From Ketobacter alkanivorans (lineage in GTDB: Bacteria > Pseudomonadota > Gammaproteobacteria > Pseudomonadales > Ketobacteraceae), in contig NZ_CP022684.1 of NCBI RefSeq assembly GCF_002863865.1, positions 2,633,501 through 2,697,500 of the forward strand: a stretch of 64,000 nucleotides of DNA, read 5' to 3'. Below the pieces are notes generated by a model. It had not been told where the DNA came from. It saw nothing but the letters and a program-made list of their open reading frames with translations, and made no database searches. A program made the position numbers and the translations under genes. This document shows positions 1-11,600 of the stretch, piece after piece (positions within the stretch are counted from its first letter, which is position 1; the number at the start of each line of letters is the position of its first letter).

Positions 1-3000
1 TATGAGCCAAAACTAGCGACAAGCGCTAAAGGCAAAGCATCTTCAAATCGTTTTTCTTGAACCTGGTTGCCCAAAGCATCAAAAACATATTGGGTTAAAT
101 AGCCTTGGGAATCTAATGTGAAGGCTACGTTACCATTGCGATATCGAACATACTGGGTGACCTGAGGCTGTACCGCGCTATTTTGCACCGCAAGTAGAAG
201 CAGACCACCCAACTGTGCTTCCTTGTCACCTGTCAATTGAACGCCGTATGCCAACCCAGTATCGACGCCTTCCTGGTAGTAACGCGTTTCACGAACCAGC
301 TCACCACGCACATCGTATTCGTAGGACGTTACAAACCCTAGCGCATCAATAAAATACGCAGGTTTACCAAGATGGTTGTAAACCGTAGCAATGCCAACCG
401 AAGAAGCATTTGCTGCCGATAGCACACTCTGTACTTCCGATGCACTGGCAAATAACTGGTAGGCAATGCGCGTGTCATAGAGCGCAGAGGCCTCTAGCTC
501 TCCAAAGCTATTATAAGAATACCCCTTTACATTGGAAATCTGCGACTCATCGTAGGTTGATATTTCATAGACCAACTGATCCAACGGGTCGTAAACAAAC
601 TGGACCCGCTCTGTGTTTTCAAATGTCAACCCATCAAACCCCTGAAACTGTAGGGCCTGCTCCACCAATTCCAGCGTCAACGGAATCTGATAATCGATAT
701 CGACAGATACTTTATAAACTATGATCTCTTTTTGTTTGTCGGTATTGGTAAACACATATTCCGTAACGATATTATCTGGGTCAATCTCGTAAATAACCCT
801 GCCCATGGCATCATATACAGAACGGGAAACCGAATTACCAGTTAAACCGGCTACGACCTCTGCAAAACTCTCATCCGATATGTCGGCCAACCCATCCAGC
901 AATAACACTTCACCGTTATACTTGGTCGTACTCGCCAGTCGCCCTGCGTGATCGTACTGATATTCTATGACTTCCCCGCTGGATTGTATTTCGAACCGGA
1001 TCTGGCTTTTCGCGTCATAAACATATTTGACACGGTTTCCGTTGCCATCCACTTTCCAGCTTAAACGATCCCATGAGTCATATTCGCTAACAACAGCTGA
1101 AAAACTGTCCACACCATAGTTGATGGTCTCAATAATCTGACCTGCTTTATTGAAAATGTAGTCCGTTTTGGAGAATTGCACATTACTGGACAGCAGCGCA
1201 TTAAACTCGGATACATCCTGCGGCAGCGAATTGAGCGGTGACTCATACACTCCTACACTTTCAACCTCGCCAAACGCAGTGTACTTATATTCTGTTACGT
1301 AGCCCTCTGCATCGACGGAATAAACATGATTGCCCGACAGGTCATAGTAGTCAGCCGACCTCTCTCCGTCTAAGCCTACAAGCAATTCCGCAACAGATTG
1401 CTCGGTAACTTCGGCAGGCACACTGATGCTGTCATCATAAAACACGGTAGCCGTTATCTGATTCAGACTGTTGTAGATGTACTCTATTACGCCGCCATCA
1501 TTATTAATATCAAAACGAAGATTTCCACCCTGATCGTAGACTTTATAGAGGTGTCGATCATTTGCAGAACCAGTCATCAAGAGTGCATTAACAGAAGCCA
1601 CGGTGTTTTCTGAAGACAAAGAAGCCACATCAACTGAACTAGCATATTGATGTGAAGCAATCACAAGCCCCAGATGATTGTAATCAAACGAAACTACAAA
1701 CCCTAAAGTATTGATATTGTATTTTAGTCTTCCATCTTCGTCGTAGACCAACCACTCTTCACTGCCATTTGCATTCGATCGATACACTTCACGGCCTAGA
1801 TTGTCGTATACCGAGTTTCTGGTAACCGATAAGCCTGCTGGATCAGATATCGTAGCGACACGATTGCCCATTGCATCATAGCTGTAACGCACCGTTTCAA
1901 AGGGCTGAACTGAATCCAGATAGGCTGTTGCCACATCCAAACTTATGAAGGTAGCGGCCTCCACACGCCCTGAAAATCGATCGGTTTGTGTGAGATCACC
2001 TAGTTCGTTATAGGTGTTACGGATGATATTTTGGTTTGAATCAATCTCAACTACTAAGTTGCCAGCTCCATCATAAAGAGATCGGGTTTGTTTATTGTCA
2101 GCCCATCGTTCTCCGTACCAAGGTTTATCCTCGTATCCATCGACAAACACACCCCGCTCCGCCAACCAGAACTTAATCAGGTCACGGGTTGGTTTCGCCT
2201 CATCAAACCCCGCAAAATCCTTCTCAAGATCTAACTTGTCACGATACTCAAATGTATCCAGGATATTACCCCAGCGGTGTGAATGAACCACCAATCCCGA
2301 TGGCTCTACCGTAATGGTGGACAAACCCGACGCACCCGAATAGTACCATTCATATCGATCCAACCCGCTGGGTTGAATCAACTCTTCCAATTGATCTACC
2401 GGTGTACTTACGGTTATCTCACTCATATCCAATCGGTTGGAATATGATATCGTTTCGGTTCTATTCCCTATCCCATCATATACGTAGCGGGTTATTGCAC
2501 CGTCCTGCGACACACTAAAGATCAGACGACTTGCAGAGTCGTAATAGTTGAAGGAGGTATGGCCCTGACGATCCACCACGGAAACCAAATTACCAACAGC
2601 ATCGTATCCGTAGATTTCCGAACCCATGAAATTGATTTCTGAAATCACTCGTCCAGCGGCATCATACTCCCAAGACGTCACTCTATCCTGGTCAGACACG
2701 ACTAATATCGACTCAAGCTCAGATACGGTGACTATCAATCCCGGAGTCAATTCGCTCACTGGTGAAGACAGTTTCGCTTCACTGGTACGATTACCTATAT
2801 CATCATACTCATTCTTAGTGACATAGCCTTCGCTGCTGACACTATAAATCAATCGCCCCAAGGTGTCATAAATGTATCGTACTTCTATATCACGCTCATC
2901 TGGAGCAGCAACCAACGCCATCACTGATCCATATGCACCATCAGACTGCATATCAATCGTGGAGACATCTATCGGCTGATGACTGGTGCGTGTATAAATG

Positions 3001-5665
3001 ACTCTTCCACTGACATCGTACCGCCTAAGTGTCACCGTGCCCAGAGCGTCAACCACCAAACCCGGCCGTCTATATTCATCAAATAAGGTAACGGTTCGCC
3101 AAGATGCAGAATCAGATGAGACCTCAGGTAGTCGGGATTCAACCTGCCCTATAGTCAAGGAATTTTCATTGAGCCCGGACAGCTCAATTGCATCCTGAAA
3201 TTCGACTGACGATAACAGATCACCATTATCATCAAACAGATTTTTAGTCACTCCGTTATCATTATTGATACGGTATATTATTTGGCCGTCTGCATTATAT
3301 ACCGACAGCTCTCTCATATCATTTTGAGCATCTTCAATCAAAACTGAGGCTATGGCATCAATGGTAAGCGCCTCAGAAACGGAAGTTGCTGGGATAACGT
3401 GTGCGAATCGAACAACCTTGGTCAACTTAGAATTCAGATCATACGCATACTCAGTAATTTGGCCCTCGCCAGTTACTTCGTATTTTAGATTGCCAACTTG
3501 GTCATAGACGAACCTTGTACTGTTTCCATTCTCATCCAGAACATGGTCCACTTCCTGATGCCTTGCATCATAGTGATAGACTTTCTCCAGAGCCATCCCA
3601 TCAGGATCTTTGACTTCTTTGACCAATCTATTTAGATCATCAAAGTAGTAATCTTGTATGAAGCTGTTTTCCTCGCTCAGATCCGTTCTAACTTCCCTTA
3701 ATACATTCCCCAACCCGTCGTAGACAAATAAGCTTTGGGAGCTTGACGCATCATTGAGATCACTACTAAAACGTTTAATCGTTACCGCATTACCACTGGA
3801 ATCAAAAACGGTTTCGGTGAGTTTTCCAGCAGGATCAATGGCCGTGACTTTTAAACCCTGGCCTTCATAAGCGTAGCTCGTTGACAATGCTTGACCGTCA
3901 GCATCCACAACCTCAATAGAGAGTTTTCCGGATGCGTCGTACTGGTAGTGTGTTCTTACTCCGTCTCCGTCATATACGTTCTTCACTTTCCCATTCGTGT
4001 AGAACTCAGAGGATTCCAACAGTACCAAATCATTGTTCGACAAACGTTGATAAACTCCTTCCAGATTGCCATCTTTGTCAAACTGGAACTCCATCACCTG
4101 ACCTTTTCCATCTTCTGTTCTAAGAGTTTGGCCAAACCGATTGAAGTATGTTTTGTTGGTTACACCTGAAGGAGTAGCGATTTCTATACTACGCTCACTA
4201 TCATCGTAGCTGTGGATTATCGTATTACCCAGCTCATCACGGTAACTGATTTTTCGGCCAAATACGTCGTAAGATGTGACGTTATCTGAGTGGATTACAT
4301 CGTCAGCCTGCAGCCGTTGCCTGATAACAGTACGCCCATCATCCTGATAGACATATCGTACTGCCTGACCATAACCATTGCGCTCCTCAACAACACGCCC
4401 AAAGGCGTCATATTCTGTGACTTTGACTGTTTGAGAACGCTCCCCAACCGTCGCTGCTACAATCTGATTACCGCGACCGTCATACCCATATACCTGAACC
4501 AAAGTGGACTCTGCCCGTTGGAGATTGGTTACACCCATCGCAACCATCTCTTGGTGCCGGGAAATCAGTTCTCGATGAGCATTGTAGAGAAATTCTGTGG
4601 AATAGCCCTCCGCGTCAGTTGCTTGTACCAGTTGCCCAAGCGCATCGTAGCGATAGTCAGTTTGGATATCAGCACTTGGGTTGGACAGTGATAACAAAGC
4701 GCTCTCTAATTCTGATGTAACGTCTCCACCCAACAACCCTGCAACATCAGAGGGTGATAACCGATCCCAGTACTTGACCTTCTTTTTCAGGTCTCCATAT
4801 ACGCTGTATTCATTCTTGACGACTTCACCTGCACCATTGATTTCATAGAGGAGATGGCCAACATCATCGTAGTAGTAGTAGGTGGTTAGACCCTCAGAAT
4901 CTACTTTACTAACCAACAAACCGATAGTGTTGTAAGCAAAGTGGGTTCCATGACTAACGTAGAGTGATTCCAGTTCAGATTCTGATGGATTAGGCAATAA
5001 TGTCGCTGCAGCCTTTCCACTTACTTCGGCAACAACCCGGCCTTGAAGATCATATTTTCTCCAGACTTCACGAGCCTCAGTTTGGTCTGCAATGGAGTCT
5101 CCGAAACGCTGGTACGTAATATTACCTATCTCATCGTATTTTACCTCTGAAATAGTCCCTTGATAATCAATGCTCTGAGTGACACGATTCAGTGCATCGT
5201 ATTCGCTTTGGGTTAGCTGATCCTGTGAACCAGATGCTCTTGATATGAGCGTATTTAGAGTGTCATTATCAACATCAAAATCGGTTACTGGGAGTTCGTA
5301 ACGATGCGCATCAAGCAGGTTACCAACACGATCGTGACGATATTCTGTCAACACATTATCAAAACCGAGGCTGCCCCTTAAGCGTCCGAAGGAATCATAA
5401 AAGTGATGCCTTTCCCAATTGTTACCGCCTGAGGGCCTGAACTCGTCAATAACCGCATCGTCAGATAGGGGCAACATCTCAGTCTCATATCGCACTTCTT
5501 TTACCAGGCGCCCAAGACCATCATAAAAGGACTCGGTAAGATATCCGTCGGCATCCAGAACACCGGAAACACGACCCAGAGAGTCATAGAAATATTGCGT
5601 AGTTCTTGCCTCCGACTGATTATGGCCGCCAACTGTCGGCTTCAGGGTCAGCAGCACACTGTTAC
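1..5665 (-). repeat. YD/RHS repeat array 2 (C-terminal, continues off window)
   Basis: After the last RTX spacer the pattern resumes with TQYFYDSLGRVSGVLDADGY and continues to the window edge with many diverged units (for example YYYYDDVGHLLYEING and WEYDAAGRVISEINFMG). Paired YD units are commonly separated by helical linkers of 30-45 residues. No RHS core motif or autocleavage site was seen before the edge, so the shell end and any toxin are further left. Confidence 0.88.
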
Positions 5666-8600
5666 TGCCACCTTGATTGTCCACCAGGAATTCACCCGCA
5701 CCTTCGTACACGGTCTGGCCAGTCACATTATCACAATAGGATACTTCGTAGGTGTGCACTCCAGACTCAAGCACACCAACAGGGAAAGTAAACAGTCCAT
5801 TCTGAGCCACCACCTTGAAGGACGGCATGCCATCGACGGCCATATAGGCATCTACGTTGGAATTTATTGTTGGATCTGACCAGCTCAGAGAGGTAGATTG
5901 GATTTGTCGCGGCTCAGCCAGCTTGGCTAATACATCCTCAAATTCCCAGACGGTTTCTATACCACCATAGGTGAATTTTATTTGATGCACATAGCCAAGG
6001 CCTTTTGCATTCCCACTAGAATCGAAATATCGTTCAAGATAAATTATATCTCCCGTTTCTATTATTGTTAGTTTAAGAGCAAAGGTACTGAAAACATGAT
6101 TCCGATCCAACCAAACACTTTCAGGAGAGATATCTGAATCAAACTGAACGGTATCTGTCTCAACATCCAATGCCGTATTTAAACTGTTATCTATATTTGT
6201 TGAGCCGCTTCCACGCTTTACAAAATAGAGATCGTTCCCTTCTTCCCCAGCTACGTATTCATAGCGGTCGCTTGAAGAACTATATTTGGAGTGGTCAATT
6301 ACAATAACGTCATTACCGTCACCACCAAATATTCTGTCATTACCCAGCCCGCCGACGATATAGTCGTTACCGGAACCACCCCAAATTTCATCGCGCCCTT
6401 CAGCACCGTATAGCTGGTCATCATCACCATCTCCGTAGATGGTATCATCACCCCCACCCCCATGAATTACGTCTTGCCCTTGTAATCCATGAATTTCGTC
6501 AGCGCCGTTGTACCCAAATAATTGATCATCAAATCGGTAGCCACTAATTTGATCTGTACTTTCAGTTGGCATGCGCAACAAACTAAGCACATCATCAAAT
6601 CGCCAAACCGTACCGTCAAAGAATCGGAACTCATCAATTCTAGGGTTCAGGGAGCTGCCTTCATCGAAGTATCCATCTACTTCAACCTCATCTCCGGTAT
6701 TCGGGTTTGTAATTATAAGATGATTAGAACTACCATAGTTTCTAGTCAGAACAAAATCGCTGGGCAAGATTCCTTCGCCGAACACAACAACGTCTTTATG
6801 ATCGCCTGTAGGTTTTGAATACTGATTTGATATATAGTCTTTTCCAAAACCAACATCAAACACGAATGTTGACCCCTCTTGAGCACCATAGAGCCGATCA
6901 TCTCCTGCACCACCGTTAACCGTTACACTCTTCGCACCGCTTGCTGTTAGAGTATCGTCCCCAGCGCCCAGATAGATATAGTTGTGTGCTCCATACACAT
7001 CATTAACTAAATCATCTCCATCTCCCGCGTAGACAACATCGTACCCCTGCCGGGGGTGAATACGATCAGATCCTGCACCTGCAAATATTAGATCGTCCCC
7101 AGAAGAGCCGCTAAAAACCTCACTTGAACTAGTTCCAACTGCAGCATTATGGCCCTCTTCTATACTAAAACTATCAGATAGCCCTGCACTTTTTGACTGC
7201 GTGAGTTTAACAATGTCGTCATAGTTTATGGTTTCAATAACCAGCCAATTACCATTCCCATCGTTAACCGTGATCTCTATTAGTAGACGATAATGTTCGC
7301 TTACAAAATAATCAGATATAGTAACTTGGTCAGACGTATCCTGGATTGATATTACCAAGTCACTCCCGGGTTTCACGAACTCCAGGTCTTGTAATTGTAC
7401 TTCTGGCGCGAACCGCAATGTAGAAGATGGGCCTACACTATTACGTACAACGTCTTGTCCATCCCCAAGCGCAAAGATGATTCGGTTACTCCCCAAACCC
7501 ATAGCCAAATAGTCATCACCGGCGCCCCCATAATATGTGTCATTGCCCAGCCCACCTGCTAGATAGTCATCACCGAGCCCACCGTATAATATATCATCGC
7601 CACGACCACCAATCAGTTCGTCACTACCCACTCCTCCCCATAGGACGTCATTTAAGGCACCGCCGGTGAGGGCGTCATTCCCATTACCGCCATTTATTAG
7701 GTTGACGTTATCCTCTCTGCCTCTGATAACGTCACGGAACTCACTGGCTTGATATACCTGAGTGGATGCATCAATTTGCTCATCGTCGAAATCGATATCT
7801 AAACCTACATAGCGCGGGGCATTTTCACTAGGGATTCTATTCTGAACTAATTGGGAAAATGACCACGGAATCCCATCCCCCCAGTGTACTATATCGTTTG
7901 CATAATTTTCATCGGCTTCGCCTGTGGTTGAATTTACAGCACTCCGAAATTCTATGTGATCCCCGGTACTTTTCAAGACGACAAATAGTGAGGTAGCGCT
8001 CTGCACAAGCCTTGAATAGCGTATGTCACTCCCCAACAATATATAGACATCATCGCTCCCGACACCATCAGGCATAAAATATTCGTCAATGTCACCCATG
8101 CTACTAATGTTTTTAGAGATGCGATCGGCCCCAAATCCATCCTCAAAGTAAAATTTGTCACTCCCATAGTCGCCAACTAACCAATCATCACCTTCGCCAC
8201 CATAGAGCTCATCATCACCGTCGCCACCATAGAGATGATCATCACCGATTCCACCGTAGATAATGTCATCATCATCATCAGAATAAATATAGTCATTGCC
8301 CTGATCGCCATAAACCGTGTCATTACCATCACCAGCCCAAATTCTATCTTCCTCCTCCCCACCATTTAGAATATCATCACCACCATAACCATAAATATCA
8401 TCTCGATCCTCTCCCCCATCAATTACATCGGCAAGTTCACTTCCATATAAATAATCATCGCCTTTTCCACCTTCAATAGTTCGAAAGGATTCGTCACTAA
8501 CGCCCAAAGAATATATATAATTCGTATCATCATTTGATATTTGAACCAGCCGTGCAATTTTTTCCCAATCAAGCTCTGTAATTTGCTCTTGAGGGTTTAA

Positions 8601-11600
8601 AGGGTTGGGGAAGCTGGAATATGCGCTGAAAACTATGCGCTCAATAATTGATGGATGATCTACATTAGCGAACTGATCACTAACTACTAGAATATCGTTA
8701 CTATTTATAACAATTTTAAGATCAGTGCCGCTTCGGTAATATGTAACCTCCTGCGGATTGATACCTGGCCCAAGAATCAATGTGTCGAAATTTGTGCCTA
8801 GGTAAGGCTGCCCCGACCCTTGTCGGCCTTCATAAATAACATCGATTCCGTAACCAATGTCAAAGTAGTAGGTATCGTCACCATAGTCACCATAGAGGTA
8901 GTCATTGCCCTCACCACCGTCTAGATAATCATCTCCATCATTAGTATCACCGCCACTACTAGAAGACGATCCATACAGATAGTCTTCACCTGCTCCACCG
9001 AATAGCTCATCAGAACCTTCTCCTCCATACAGATAGTCGCCACCTGCATCACCATATAGGATGTCATCACCAAGCAGACCCGATAGACTATCGTTCCCAT
9101 CCCCCCCAGACAGCACATCTGAACGATCCCCAAATTCGTAGCCATTGAGGATGTCGTTACCCTTCCCACCTTGCAATGCCGTGAGATTCTCAGTAACCCA
9201 TATAGCATCATCTGCATCAGATGGAATTGATACTAAGCTCAAGATATCATTCACGGTTAGCTGCTCACCGCTAGCAAACCGTATAACACTCAAACTGTTA
9301 ACACCATTCGCTATGTTCCTGAAAAAGCTATCTACTGTAATGCTGTCATCTGTGCCCTTGAGTTGAATATAGAGAGCACTGTTACCACTGTACTCCCTGA
9401 TCGTTAGCTTCAAATCAGACTGTTCGATATCCGATCCAAACAATATTATGTCCATATCAGCCACGGAATAGAATTCCGATGAGTCTTCTATCACATCTCG
9501 ACCGAACCCTTTATCGAAAAAGTAGGTATCACTACCGGGGCCTTCTGCGTTTAGTGAGTAATGATTGACCTTGCCATTTAGAACATCATTACCTGACCCT
9601 CCGACTAGAAAATCTGAGCCAATACCTCCATACAACTTATCATTCCCAGCACCACCTAGAAGCGAGTCGTTACCCCAACCTCCTGTTATTTCATCATCTC
9701 CCAGCCCTGCGTTAATGTAATCGTCATAGCTTTGATCCTGGTAATATAATGCAATACTGTTAATACGATCTCCATCTATTCTATCGTTACCTACTCCTCC
9801 AAAAATCACGTCACTCCCTTGATAGCCGTAGTAGCTGCCCCCCCCATTACCCAATACGGCATAGTCGTCCTGTGCTGTACCATGAATATCTGCGGGAGAA
9901 TCCTCCAGTGTAATCCATTCATTATCAACCGTCAGATCAATGAAATGGGCTGAACCAACGCCGCTGCCGACTTGAGCCACTTGAAGCTGTCCCGTCAGGC
10001 TGCGATGTACTTCGGATGGATTAGATTCAGAGACAAAGTCCAGACGATATTGATATGCCCCTGCATCCAAGAAGCTAAGATCCACTTGAAGCTCGGTGCC
10101 ATTAGTCTGAATCGGATATTGGACAAAGTTATTTGCATCAACCTCGGAGAGGTATACGTTCATCACTTCGCCTGCGGCGACTGCGGAAACTGGCACTATT
10201 AGCTCTGCATGGTTATCCGCCTGGGATTGATAACCAATTTCAAAGTAGGGCATTGACGAGTCATATAGCACATCATCATTGCCGTCTTTAACCGAGAGTA
10301 CTATCTTGTATTGGCCGTTTGCCAGCAAGCTATCACGAGACAAATTTACAAAGCCGGTGTATCCAGCATCATATGAAATTGTTGTGATTTGTTCCGAGAC
10401 AAGTTCACCGCTCAGCGTTTCTACTCTAGCCGTAATGGAGCGAGCTCCATCTAAAGGTATTACGCCATCTGTTGCGGTATCTAGCGGCACCGTTAAAGCC
10501 AGACGCTTATCCACAAGATAACGATTGCCGTTCTGCTCCAAGATATCGAACAATTCCAGTTGATGGCCTAAGACGGACACATAATTTTGCTGGCCATTAG
10601 TAAGAACCGTTTCGCTTGAAACCGTTTTTTGTTCTTGAATCGTTTGCAGTTGATAGGAAGACGCCACAGAGGACAGATTGTACGGTTGAATCGGGTCTCG
10701 ATACACAACGGGCTGGGAATAGTATTCCTCAGCCTGCTCAATGTATAACCTGTCTCCAGAATAGAAACTGTACCACGGGCCACCACCACGTGATTGCAAT
10801 CCACTATGAATACTGCCCCAGCCGGTGATATCTTTAGGATAACCTATGGCTTCACCCCGCTCCGTTCCCTCATAATAATACATTGTCAATGTATCACCAG
10901 ACACCACGAACTCTACCGAAACGGTAATATCAAATGGTCTCAGATCCTCAATCTTAACACCGGTTCCACTTGCCACATCGACAGCAAGGAACACATTATC
11001 TGCTTCTAAACGCAGCCCGTATTGGTTGCCTTGATCGTCCAATATTCCAAACCAACCGCGGGAATTGCTCGAATTCCTGCCACCTTGCAAGCTGAATTTG
11101 AACGTTACTTCACCCGAGTTTTGGTCGTACGTCCGCTCTCCCTCCAGGAGTGAATTCTGCCAAGAACCGTTTCCGGCACTGCGCTTGATATTCTGAAGTA
11201 CCAGCTCACCGTTCTCCACATAAAAGAAATCAGAATCCGCCCCCGTGCCAATATCCCCGCTGTATCCTGAAGCATCAACGTCAAACGTCTGCCCCCATGA
11301 GCTATCACCGCCGCCATCTGGCTGCTGACCAATTTCATATATGAAAGTTTCCTGTGCTTGCCCACCTTCTTTTAGATGCTTTACTACAGTCACATCATAT
11401 TGGCTGGGGCCAGCACCCAAGGAAAACCCTCCAGCGTTGGAAAGATGGACTTGCCCCTGATAATTCGCTTCCAGCCCAGGTCGGGTAATACCCGTTGACA
11501 ACAAAGTTTCATCTAAATAGACAAACGCTTCGATATAATCAATTTGATCATATTCGGTGGGTGCGACGTAGCCGCCAAGCGACGCGCTATTAATCGCTGT

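Noticed and set aside
6280..9880. Repeated short units as a CRISPR or satellite array
   Set aside because: The periodicity is in the protein (RTX nonapeptides); the DNA copies are diverged and have no fixed spacer length.
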